A stretch of DNA of 60,632 bases. Origin: Acidimicrobiales bacterium (lineage in GTDB: Bacteria; Actinomycetota; Acidimicrobiia; Acidimicrobiales; SHLQ01). The DNA is taken from contig JAHDDK010000003.1 of the NCBI GenBank assembly GCA_020629375.1, positions 15,141 through 75,772 of the forward strand. Direction: 5' to 3'. The notes beneath the pieces were generated by a model. That model was not told where the DNA came from, made no database searches, and was given only the letters and a program-made list of their open reading frames with translations. The translations under genes were made by a program, and so were the position numbers. Each line of letters begins with the position of its first letter. Within the stretch, counting starts at the first letter, position 1. Positions 45,604 through 53,784 of this stretch are shown here, in pieces.

Positions 45604-46620
45604 GTGGACTTCGACGTCTTCCTCTCCGCGTACCTGCCGGACCCGTCCTATGGCGGCGCCCAAGTAGTCGACGACATGCTCGAGAACGCGAAGACCGCCG
45701 AGCGTCTCGGCTTCGCGTCGGTGACTATCCCTGAGCACCACATCATGAACATCCTCATGAACCCGGCGCCGCTCCAGATGGCGGTCGCCGTGGCACGGGA
45801 GACCGAGCACATCGACGTGATCACGTCGGTCGCTGTCCTTCCGCTCCATGACATGCGCGTGTTCGCTGGCGAGGTCGCGATGGCCGACATCTTGACGAAC
45901 GGACGTCTTGTGCTCGGCGTCGGCCGCGGAGCGTTCGCGCACGAGATGGAGCGCCTCGGTTCGCCGATCGAGACAAGCCGATCGAAGTTCGACGAGTCGC
46001 TCGATGTCTTGATCCGCCTACTCACCGAGACCGACGTCGAGCACCATGGCGAGTGGTACGACTTCGATCCGATCACGATCATGCCGCGGCCCCGTACCCA
46101 GCCACGACCGCGGATCATGATGGCGACCATGAACCACGAAGGGATCCGGCGGTCGACGCTGCGGGGCTTCGACATCCAGACCACTCCCCTCGCCGGCGAC
46201 CCGGATCTGTTCCGCATGCAGGTGGCGGCGCACAAGGACGCCAAGGCGGAGATGGGCGAAGCGGGAGCCGATCTGCGGATCATGCTCAGCCGCATCGTCT
46301 GGTGCGCGAAGAACGAGGCCGACCGACGGGCCAAGCTCGAAATGGCGCACGACTACTACTCGCGGTTCGACAATGTGTACACCGGCCCGGGTCTCATCGA
46401 GTCCGGATGCATCGTGCCGCTACCGCGGTCCCAAACGATCGAGGAGCTCGACGCTAACCTGCTCATCGCCACAGCCGACGAGCTGATCGAACAGCTCGCC
46501 GAGTACGACGACCGCGGAATCGACGAGATGATCTTGTCGTCGAATCTCGGGCAGGGCCCCGACGAGACGACGGAGATGCTCGAACGATTCGCCGCCGACG
46601 TCATGCCGGCCTTCGCATGA
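45604..46620 (+). CDS. LLM-class flavin-dependent oxidoreductase
   Basis: The protein has 338 residues from GTG 45604. It is a luciferase-like TIM barrel: VTIPEHHIMN, VAVLPLHDMRVFAGEVAMADILTNGRLVLGVGRGAF-type barrel strands (described by position, about 55-110), and the late TADELIEQLAEYDDRGIDEMIL. Members use FMN or F420 to oxygenate or reduce diverse organics. Cofactor choice cannot be fixed by eye. It is coupled by a 4-bp overlap to an alpha/beta hydrolase, a common pairing in actinobacterial degradation of esters or lactones. Confidence 0.87.
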   Translation: MDFDVFLSAYLPDPSYGGAQVVDDMLENAKTAERLGFASVTIPEHHIMNILMNPAPLQMAVAVARETEHIDVITSVAVLPLHDMRVFAGEVAMADILTNGRLVLGVGRGAFAHEMERLGSPIETSRSKFDESLDVLIRLLTETDVEHHGEWYDFDPITIMPRPRTQPRPRIMMATMNHEGIRRSTLRGFDIQTTPLAGDPDLFRMQVAAHKDAKAEMGEAGADLRIMLSRIVWCAKNEADRRAKLEMAHDYYSRFDNVYTGPGLIESGCIVPLPRSQTIEELDANLLIATADELIEQLAEYDDRGIDEMILSSNLGQGPDETTEMLERFAADVMPAFA

Positions 46621-47396
46621 CCCTTGACGCAGTTCCTCTCGCTCACACCATCCGCGGCGAAGGACCGACCGTGGTCTTTGTCCACGGGATCGGTTCGCGC
46701 AAAGAGACATGGACTCGACTCATCGACGCGATCGAGGACCGCTACCGATGTGTGTCGATCGATCTGCGAGGTCACGGCGACAGCCCGATACCCGACGTTC
46801 CGTACATGCTCGACCAGCTTGTCGACGACGTCGAAGCACTCCGCCGGGACCATCTCGAGGTCGAGCGGATCCACATCGTCGGGCACTCCCTCGGTGGGAT
46901 GATCGGACCGCGATATGCACGCCGATTTCCCGATCACGCCGCGAGCGTGACTCTGCTGAGCACCGCGGCCGCCCGAACCGCCGACGACAGCTCACGCGTG
47001 AAAGCGGTGGTCTCCCGTATGCGAGACGAGGGCATCGAGAACGTGCTCACAACACTCGTGGATCGCTGGTACACCGACGCCTTCGCCGCTGCGCATCCCG
47101 ACATCATCACCAACCGCATCGATCAGGTGCTGACCACCCCGCCCGAGGTCTTTCTGTCCGTGTTCGACGTGTACGCCGAGACCGAGATGGCTCCCTGGCT
47201 ACCCGACGTCGCCGCTCCCTGCCTCATCATCACGGGCGAACACGACCCCGGATGCAGCCCACGCCTCAACGAGCAGATCGATGGACTGCTTCCCGACAGT
47301 AGCCTCCACGTCCTGAAGGACCTCCGGCACTCGATCGTCGTCGAGGCATCAGACCAGATTGCACCTGTGCTCCGGCGGTTCCTCGACGACGCCTGA
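46617..47396 (+). CDS. Alpha/beta hydrolase
   Basis: The protein has 259 residues, with the ATG overlapping the LLM oxidoreductase stop. The oxyanion loop is VVFVHGIGSRKETW, the nucleophile elbow is GHSLGG (Ser about residue 91), the acid is in IITGEHDPGC and the His in DLRHSIV. A cap region is present at about 120-180. It is probably an esterase or lactonase acting on the product of the upstream oxidoreductase. Confidence 0.88.
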   Translation: MTLDAVPLAHTIRGEGPTVVFVHGIGSRKETWTRLIDAIEDRYRCVSIDLRGHGDSPIPDVPYMLDQLVDDVEALRRDHLEVERIHIVGHSLGGMIGPRYARRFPDHAASVTLLSTAAARTADDSSRVKAVVSRMRDEGIENVLTTLVDRWYTDAFAAAHPDIITNRIDQVLTTPPEVFLSVFDVYAETEMAPWLPDVAAPCLIITGEHDPGCSPRLNEQIDGLLPDSSLHVLKDLRHSIVVEASDQIAPVLRRFLDDA

Positions 47397-47549
47397 CCTG
47401 CGAACTGGGCCGGATGGCCCACGCCGACGGGTGCAACGACCCATGGGTGCGTCATCAAGACCACCGACGTCGCATGCCGATCACTCGGGGGCAAGTGCTC
47501 ACGCCGAACGTTCGGCTGAGCGAAACCCCCGAAGTCAAGGAGTCCCGCA

Positions 47550-47648
47550 ATGCAACGTCACCAGATTCGCACCATCGCTCGCAGCCTCGGCCTCGTCGCC
47601 TTCGGCGCCGCTCTGTGGTTCACGACCGCGGCTCCACAGTGGTTCTGA
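47550..47648 (+). CDS. 32-residue hydrophobic peptide, unrecognised
   Basis: ATG 47550 has an ideal RBS (AAGGAG with a 7-base spacer). The peptide begins MQRHQIRTIARSLG, continues with a hydrophobic stretch (about 13-27) and ends TTAAPQWF before TGA 47646-47648. This could be a one-helix membrane peptide. It is 122 bp upstream of the 120-aa gene that leads into the CHAT gene, so it may be part of that locus or a leader. Evidence is the RBS and membrane-like composition only. Confidence 0.5.
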   Translation: MQRHQIRTIARSLGLVAFGAALWFTTAAPQWF

Positions 47649-47770
47649 CCCCACCGACCACGAATCACATCACTTTCGCGCGCAGATTGAAACAGGAGTC
47701 TCACACACAGCCCTGTTTGGGCTCCGTCCCGCGCTCTACACTCTGCGCATAGAGAAGGACGGGTGAAACT

Positions 47771-48133
47771 GTGGGCGACGATCAGACACATCAGATTGCA
47801 CGAGAAGCGAAGGCGGCATTCGCCTTTCGGGATGTTCCCGTGGTCGAAGTCGTCGGCGCCGCCGATCTGGTCGGCATTCGCTCCACCGCAGCCCTAGATG
47901 CGCATCGCGTCGAGCGAGGCGACATCACGTTGCTCTGGTCGATCGACAACGATCGATTGACCGGCGTCCTCGACGCCGATGACGTTCGGTCGGTGATCCT
48001 TCAAACCGAGGAGTCGATCGACGAACTTGCCGTCGACTTTGTGGGCACGTTCGAGATGGATATGCCGGCGGAGGCCTACCGGTTCGTCATCGACGCCGAA
48101 GGCGATACCTGGGCCACGAGCTGGCTCAACTAG
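47771..48133 (+). CDS. 120-residue protein of unknown function, upstream partner of the CHAT gene
   Basis: The start is GTG 47771, with AGGA about 10 bases upstream. No family was recognised. The sequence is acidic and looks alpha/beta: VVEVVGAADLVGIR, DITLLWSIDNDRLTGVL, VDFVGTFEMDMPAEAYRFVID and a C-terminal GDTWATSWLN. There is no signal peptide or membrane helix. The stop is 6 bp before the CHAT protein start, so the two are almost surely cotranscribed. Small partners next to CHAT proteins can be regulators or substrates; which applies here is open. Confidence 0.65.
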   Translation: MGDDQTHQIAREAKAAFAFRDVPVVEVVGAADLVGIRSTAALDAHRVERGDITLLWSIDNDRLTGVLDADDVRSVILQTEESIDELAVDFVGTFEMDMPAEAYRFVIDAEGDTWATSWLN

Positions 48134-48139
48134 AGGCTG

Positions 48140-50563
48140 TTGCACGACCTCGAGGCCCGCTGGGAAGAGGTCAACCACAACCCATCCGCGCACCTTGGGC
48201 TGTCCGTCGATGCCACATCGCTGGACTGGGCTTTCTCCTGCATGGCTGCATACCGGCTGGGGCATCCCGAGCCCGAACCCCTCGATGCATCATGGATGAA
48301 CGACGACGGCGACGTCGCAGTGATACTGGCGTACACGCGGCGTCGACGAGAAGGCCTGTCCGGTGCACTCGCTCAGGCCCTTGAAGGCACCGACCACGAC
48401 CTTGAGCGAATCGGTGATGCGCCGCTAATCCATCACCTGTGGTCGACGCGAGGAATCCTTGCCGCCGAGGCTCGCCGCTACGACGAGGCCGAAAGGTCCT
48501 TCTCCATGGCCAAGCAGCTCGCTCTCCAACGCAACAGTCCGACCGGCGTGATGCTCATGAACATCGGAACCCTGCGGATCTATCAGGGTCGACTAGACGA
48601 GGCCCAACAAGCGCTCACCGAGGCGCTTGACGCCAATCCTGGAGCAGGCATGCTGACCGCCGCGATTCTGGGCAATCTCGGTTCGGTCGCCGCTCTGAGG
48701 GGGAACATCCCGGAAGCTCTTCGCTGGCTCAACAAGTCGATTGACGCGAACGGCCCGTCGGGAAGCAACCGTGCGGAGGCCTTCCTAGACCGGGCACGGT
48801 TGCTGCTCGATGCGGGGCTGACCGAAGACGCACTCGAAGATCTTCGTACAGCGGAGTCCGAGTTCCGGCGCATCGAACAACCGGCGCGGGTGCTCCATGT
48901 CCGCCTGCTTCGTGCACGAACCTTCGCCGGAGAGGGAGTGTGGGACGACGCCCATGAAGAAGCGCACGCTGCGCACGTCGAGGCTGAAGCGTCGGCTGTC
49001 GAGACCCACGACATGGCCGACGCACAAAGTTCTGTGTCACTGCTCTCGCTCGTGGCCGATCCGACCAGCGACGCGATTGACCTCGTGGACAGCCGGCTGC
49101 ATCCCGATCTCGCCGTCGACGTGGGCATTCAGCTCTTGCGCAACCGACCCGACTTCGCTCGTCAACTGCTTTCTGCTGAAACGAATGAGTCTTGGGCTTC
49201 GGCGATGGGAAAGGTTCATCGGGGTACCGCGAACGCAGCGATCGCCTGGCTGGACAAAGACCCGGACGGCGTCGAAGCATACGCAGACGTTGTGTTCGCC
49301 GAAGCGCTCGCGCGCGTCGAAACCATTGGGATCAGCGATCTCCGATCGAACCTTGAGAGGCGGGTACGCCAACTCGCGCAGATCGCGGCGTCGGTTGCGA
49401 TCGAGTTCGGCAACGCACGCCGCCTCGCCGATGTCATCGAGTCCGAGCGACGTGTCTTGTCCGCTCCAGAGCCTGCATTGGATGAGGACGAACGTCGGCT
49501 TGTGAGCGCGATTCGTGTCCGTGAGCGTGAACTCCGCGAGATCGCTCCTGAGCACCGAGGAGCGCTGGAAGCCGAACGATTCGAGCTCGAAGACTCACTA
49601 CGCCATCTTCGCCGCCGCCACGTCGAGGCCACGACCGTCGAACGCGCGGCAACGATCAGCGAGCGCGCCAGCATTCACATGATCGATGTCGGCGGGGAAC
49701 TCTTCGGCGCGGTCTTCCGATCGCCCGGCGACGAATCGATCGTCGGCCCCATCGACACGGCCCAGGTACGGCGTGCGCTGCTCGCAGCCCGACAAGTGCT
49801 CACCCAGAACGCCGGCGGCGGAACGATGAAGACCGGTCGCCTCATTGAGGGAATCCGGACGCTGCTCGCTCCGCTCCTCAGCGACCTCGCTACCACCCAC
49901 GAGTTCATTGCGATCAGCGAACCGGCGCTCGAGTCCGTTCCCTGGGCGCTGCTCACTGACGCATCTGTTCACAATGTGGGCTCCTTGCACGAGCACCGAC
50001 TCGCCTGGCAATCAACGACACCCGATGTCGGAACGGTCGTACTCATCGGCGGACCTGATCTCGAGTTCGGTCAAACCGAGCTTGACGTATTGCGCGAGCT
50101 CTACCCCGATGCAGAGGTGGTGGCTCCGTCCATGTCGAGCGCCGGTTCAACGCTCGAAGCATTCGCCCATGCCGATCTAGTGCACTTCGCCACGCATGGA
50201 CATTTCCGTTCGGACAATCCGTTGCTGAGCCATCTCGTTCTTGCAGACGGACCGTTGACCTTCTACGACCTGTTGTCCGATGGTCGTGCCCCAACGCGTT
50301 TGGTGTTCTCGTCGTGCGAAATCGGACGGAACGCCGGTCGATCCGCAACGGGTCTCTCCTCCCTGCTCCTCACACGCGGCTGCCGAGGGCTCGTGGCGAA
50401 TACCGGCGCAGCCAACGATGCGAGAACGATCGAACTGATGGCTGCCTTGCACGGTGGGGTGCTCGCCGGCGACACCATGGCAGCGGCACTGGCTGCGGCG
50501 CAGACTCAGGTCGTGGCGAACGACCCAGCGTCGGCGTTGTTCTCTGCATACGGCGCGATGTGA
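48140..50563 (+). CDS. TPR-CHAT protein (caspase-HetF-associated protease-like)
   Basis: The protein has 807 residues from TTG 48140, six bases after the preceding stop with AGAGG nearby. TPR-like helical repeats fill about 95-245 (AEARRYDEAERSFSMAKQLA, IYQGRLDEAQQALTEAL). A helical middle with Arg/Glu-rich coiled-coil character is at about 440-510. The CHAT domain covers about 560-807, with His686 in HFATHGHF and Cys726 in VFSSCEIG as the expected catalytic dyad, and CRGLVANTGAANDA beyond. CHAT-TPR proteins are caspase-like proteases; Craspase (TPR-CHAT) is a known example in CRISPR type III-E. No CRISPR or nuclease gene is here, so the trigger and substrate are unknown. Confidence 0.85.
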   Translation: MHDLEARWEEVNHNPSAHLGLSVDATSLDWAFSCMAAYRLGHPEPEPLDASWMNDDGDVAVILAYTRRRREGLSGALAQALEGTDHDLERIGDAPLIHHLWSTRGILAAEARRYDEAERSFSMAKQLALQRNSPTGVMLMNIGTLRIYQGRLDEAQQALTEALDANPGAGMLTAAILGNLGSVAALRGNIPEALRWLNKSIDANGPSGSNRAEAFLDRARLLLDAGLTEDALEDLRTAESEFRRIEQPARVLHVRLLRARTFAGEGVWDDAHEEAHAAHVEAEASAVETHDMADAQSSVSLLSLVADPTSDAIDLVDSRLHPDLAVDVGIQLLRNRPDFARQLLSAETNESWASAMGKVHRGTANAAIAWLDKDPDGVEAYADVVFAEALARVETIGISDLRSNLERRVRQLAQIAASVAIEFGNARRLADVIESERRVLSAPEPALDEDERRLVSAIRVRERELREIAPEHRGALEAERFELEDSLRHLRRRHVEATTVERAATISERASIHMIDVGGELFGAVFRSPGDESIVGPIDTAQVRRALLAARQVLTQNAGGGTMKTGRLIEGIRTLLAPLLSDLATTHEFIAISEPALESVPWALLTDASVHNVGSLHEHRLAWQSTTPDVGTVVLIGGPDLEFGQTELDVLRELYPDAEVVAPSMSSAGSTLEAFAHADLVHFATHGHFRSDNPLLSHLVLADGPLTFYDLLSDGRAPTRLVFSSCEIGRNAGRSATGLSSLLLTRGCRGLVANTGAANDARTIELMAALHGGVLAGDTMAAALAAAQTQVVANDPASALFSAYGAM

Positions 50564-51138
50564 TCCTGGGCGTCATCGACATTCGCGGAGTGCACCGCCA
50601 GAACGAACAAGGCTCCGAGGAGTGCCACGTCACCCGGTGAGACCACGGCGTTCAGCCAAGTGAGCGGTATCCAGTCGGCGAGCCAACTGCTCGGATCCAC
50701 CCATTGGAGCTCGACGATCGCTTCGCTGTGCTTGGCGCTAAGCAACGCTGGTTCGTCTGAAGGCGTTGTTGATACAAGTTCTCGGCTTGAGATCGAAACT
50801 GGCATGGCGCCGTGGACCGAAATCGGGATGAGGTTTGCCAACCCGCCACCGAGCGCGAGCCCTGTCGGAAGGCGGCGATGCGACGACGCCCAGGCGACCA
50901 GCGTGATGGCAATCGTGCCCAGGAAGAACGACACCGGAACGGCAATTCGGGCGACGAATGGATCGAGCGCTGCCGCCAGCTGAATTCCGACTGCGGTGAT
51001 CAACAAGACGACGGACGCCGGTTCGACGCGGAGAATGGCGCGCCGCGGACTGATGGCTTGCGCCAACAAGTAGGGGGCCGCGAGTGCGAAGACGAAGAAC
51101 ACATCCGGAGTATCGGCAACCCGCTCACTCAAATTCAC
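50506..51138 (-). CDS. DUF5317-family membrane protein
   Basis: The protein has about 210 residues from GTG 51138 (TTG 51132 is better spaced from the AAGGGAG sequence and is equally possible); the frame is open to 51519 over the divergent gene. There are four to six hydrophobic segments. The family pattern is seen as NLIPISVHGAMPVS, a skHSEAI block, a WLADWIPL segment and a final SPGDVALLGALFVLA. Function is unknown. The 3' end overlaps the convergent CHAT gene by 58 bp. Confidence 0.7.
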   Translation of the reverse strand: MNLSERVADTPDVFFVFALAAPYLLAQAISPRRAILRVEPASVVLLITAVGIQLAAALDPFVARIAVPVSFFLGTIAITLVAWASSHRRLPTGLALGGGLANLIPISVHGAMPVSISSRELVSTTPSDEPALLSAKHSEAIVELQWVDPSSWLADWIPLTWLNAVVSPGDVALLGALFVLAVHSANVDDAQDHIAPYAENNADAGSFATT

Positions 51139-51240
51139 TCCCTTCAGTCTCAATGCCAGTCGAGCCTTCACTCCTCGTGACCGCTCGTTACAGTCAGGGC
51201 CTACGGCGACACGACTAAACGCGGCGGTGCGGGTGCCCGA

Positions 51241-51510
51241 ATGTCTGACGAAGCCAACCCATCGATCACCGATCTCGCTCGTGCCGCGAAAGACGGCGAT
51301 TCCTCTGCCTGGGAGGCGATCGTCGATCGCCGTTTCGGGTCGGTGTGGAAACAGATCAACGACGCGGATCTCACCGACACACGCACGGCCTATGCCGCAC
51401 GCATGATCTGGCTCCGCACGCTCGAACGGCTCTCCTCTACCGAGCCCGAGGACTTCGAGCGCATGCTCGACGCGGTCGTCGCCCACGAGATCGCCCGCTT
51501 CGACGACTGA
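51241..51510 (+). CDS. Mini sigma-like protein: ECF region 2 only, 89 residues
   Basis: ATG 51241 starts an 89-residue protein whose pattern ITDLARAAKDGDSSAWEAIV, then DTRTAYAARMIWLRTLERL, follows ECF sigma factor region 2 (core RNA polymerase binding helix and the -10 element helix, where canonical members have DA.DV.Q..W). The chain ends EIARFDD where region 4 would begin, and no region 4 frame follows. It may be a truncated sigma, or an anti-sigma-like mimic. It is divergent from the DUF5317 gene and next to the CHAT locus. Confidence 0.55.
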   Translation: MSDEANPSITDLARAAKDGDSSAWEAIVDRRFGSVWKQINDADLTDTRTAYAARMIWLRTLERLSSTEPEDFERMLDAVVAHEIARFDD

Positions 51511-51648
51511 GCCGCCCACCGAAGCTGCTCTCTAGAGTGAACTTCTACCCAAGCCTTGCCACGCAAAAGAGCGGATAGAGTCCTGGAGACGTGCCGGGTG
51601 GGGTGCACGTGGCGGTTACACATTCCCGACCAACTCCGAAGGACTCCT

Positions 51649-53745
51649 GTGCGGCACACAGTTCTCCGTTTCTTTCCGCGACGCGTCAGCGCGTTCGCGC
51701 TTCTCGCCGGTTTCTCGATCGTCGCGGCACTAACCGGCACCGGCGCGCTCGTGGGCGCCGCCGAGGACACCGACTCGTGCACCGTGACGATCGTCGACGG
51801 CGAAGTCGTCGTCTCGGCGTCGGTCGACGGCGCCAAGCGCATCGTGTTCCGCCATCGGGACCGCTGGCGCGGGACCGTTCGTTCCGCCGATGCCGTGTGG
51901 ACGGCGACCCTCGATGACCTTGATGGCTGGGTCGCTCGAGCCCGATTCGGAACGGGTGGTGGCCCGAGCCGCGACATCTCCTGCGTCCACCAGTCGACCG
52001 GCTTCGCCGTCAGCAGCGGACCGGTGTGTGTCCGGTTCGATGAGGCCGGCTCGACACGAATCGAGTCCGTGGGATTCGACGGGTCGATGAACCTCCGAAG
52101 CACCAGCTGGATCACTACGCTCGACGGCAACGGACGCTGGATCGGACCATCGATCGACGGCGACCTCATGATCCGGCACCGGCTCGATGGCCTGCACGAC
52201 ATCGACTGTCTGGGCGCGGATGCAGCCGTCGAGCGATTCGACGATGCGAACCTCGTCGCTCCGGCTGACGCACCCGTCCCAGCTAATGCGTCGCACAACA
52301 CGGGTCAGTCACGAGTCGATCGGACCGTGCGCGACCTCGCAATCATCCGAACCTCCGCTGGCACGGGCGTTATGGTCGCGGTGCCCGAGACCCTCGTCGA
52401 CCTGCGCGTGACCCCCGACGCGTCTCACGTGTATGGCTGGTCTCCAACCCAACGTGAGTGGATCGAAGTCGATCTCGAGACGGCCGAAGTACGAGCGGTC
52501 CACGCACCCGAACCAGAGGTGGTCGTGGCCCCACAACCCGGACCCGAACCTCAGCCGGAAGAAATCGTCGTCCCCCCGGCAGAGCCCCCAGCTCCTGCTC
52601 CTGTTCCTGAGCCAGAACCCGCACCAGAGCCTGCGCCTGCGCCAGAACCGGAACCCGCACCTGCGCCTGCGCCAGAACCGGAACCCGCACCTGCGCCTGC
52701 GCCAGAACCAGCCCCGGAACCCGCGCCTGCGCCTGCGCCTGCGCCTGCGCCAGAACCAGCCCCGACGCCGGCACCACAGGCGGCGACGACGATTCCGGTC
52801 TACGACACGGCGTGGCAGATGATGGCTCGTGCCACCCCAGCCCAAACCGATCGCTACTTCGCGGCGCTCGAGCAGCACGGCTTCACCGGAACGTGGGCGG
52901 CAGTACTCCACCACGCACCAGCCACGCTCGTCGACAACTTCGCGGGCGGCGGCCGTCTCGGTTCGGTCCAGAACGGCAACGTGGTTCTCAATGCCGACTA
53001 CGCCGCCCGGATTCGCGCCATTCTCGACACCGCACACCGGCACGGCCAGAAGGTCGGACTCGTCGTCGCGTGGCAGAACACGTACCTCCCTGGCGGCGCC
53101 ACCGAGTCCGGCCATCGGGCACAGGTCCACGGGTCGATCCATACGGGCAACGCCCGTGCGTACGGCTGGCACATGGTCGAACAGTTCGGCGACCATCCGG
53201 CGTTGTCGATGTGGGTGTACGGCGGCGATGCGGGCCACAACAACACCGACGCAAACAAGGCGGTGTGGCGGGAGATGGCCGCAGGCATGCGCGCCGCCGG
53301 CAATCAGACCACGATCAGCTACCACACCCCGACGTCTGCTGGAGAACACGGGACGTTCAGGCATCTCAACTATGCGGGCGAACCATGGCTCGACATCATC
53401 GCCCCCGAGACGGGGCACCAGCAGCCCGCTTCCGAAACCGAACGTGAGCTTCGATTGGCCAACCAGGTCTACGACATCCCCGTGTGGGCGGGTGAACCGC
53501 GGTACTTCAACATCACCTTCGACTGGATCAACCCGACCTTCCGGAACCCTGGCGTCACCGAGATGGTCGCCGACGCCCAAGCCGCCAAACGTGCCGGCGT
53601 TGCCGGATACGTGTACGGCGACGCCGGACGGTGGAACTGGTGCTTGTTCGGGGTCGCTGGCGACGCAACGCCGTGCGATCCGAATCGGATCGAGGCGAGC
53701 TTTGGCACTGCCGAGCGCGCCGTCATCGACGTGTTCCGACGCTGA
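51649..53745 (+). CDS. Secreted apiosidase-like (DUF4038-type) glycoside hydrolase with Pro/Ala/Glu linker
   Basis: The protein has 698 residues from GTG 51649 with AAGGA five bases upstream. A signal peptide (VRHTVLRFF.. to about residue 38) precedes an N-domain built of repeated Arg-Trp-type beta units (KRIVFRHRDRWRGTVR, WVARARFGTGG, VGFDGSMNLRST). A linker of about 90 residues of PEPAP type (DNA about 52530-52780) leads to a TIM-barrel-like domain, with YDTAWQMMARATP, MWVYGGDAGHNNTDANK, APETGHQ and VWAGEPRYF. The acidic residues in those strands would be catalytic. DUF4038/GH140 enzymes cut apiosyl or other plant glycans; the actual target is unknown. Confidence 0.72.
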   Translation: MRHTVLRFFPRRVSAFALLAGFSIVAALTGTGALVGAAEDTDSCTVTIVDGEVVVSASVDGAKRIVFRHRDRWRGTVRSADAVWTATLDDLDGWVARARFGTGGGPSRDISCVHQSTGFAVSSGPVCVRFDEAGSTRIESVGFDGSMNLRSTSWITTLDGNGRWIGPSIDGDLMIRHRLDGLHDIDCLGADAAVERFDDANLVAPADAPVPANASHNTGQSRVDRTVRDLAIIRTSAGTGVMVAVPETLVDLRVTPDASHVYGWSPTQREWIEVDLETAEVRAVHAPEPEVVVAPQPGPEPQPEEIVVPPAEPPAPAPVPEPEPAPEPAPAPEPEPAPAPAPEPEPAPAPAPEPAPEPAPAPAPAPAPEPAPTPAPQAATTIPVYDTAWQMMARATPAQTDRYFAALEQHGFTGTWAAVLHHAPATLVDNFAGGGRLGSVQNGNVVLNADYAARIRAILDTAHRHGQKVGLVVAWQNTYLPGGATESGHRAQVHGSIHTGNARAYGWHMVEQFGDHPALSMWVYGGDAGHNNTDANKAVWREMAAGMRAAGNQTTISYHTPTSAGEHGTFRHLNYAGEPWLDIIAPETGHQQPASETERELRLANQVYDIPVWAGEPRYFNITFDWINPTFRNPGVTEMVADAQAAKRAGVAGYVYGDAGRWNWCLFGVAGDATPCDPNRIEASFGTAERAVIDVFRR
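52593..52770 (+). repeat. In-frame minisatellite encoding the Pro/Ala/Glu linker
   Basis: Near-perfect tandem copies of a 30-bp unit (CCTGCGCCAGAACCGGAACC core) and shorter CCTGCG runs encode PAPAPEPE repeats within the apiosidase-like gene. Copy number is expected to vary between strains. Confidence 0.7.
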
Positions 53746-53784
53746 CCCGCGCCCAGGTCGTAGGGCCCGGCGACAAATGAGACA

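Noticed and set aside
50564..51519. Full 337-codon frame for the DUF5317 gene starting at 51519
   Set aside because: The first 127 residues are antisense to the mini-sigma gene and the promoter gap, and lack membrane or family character.
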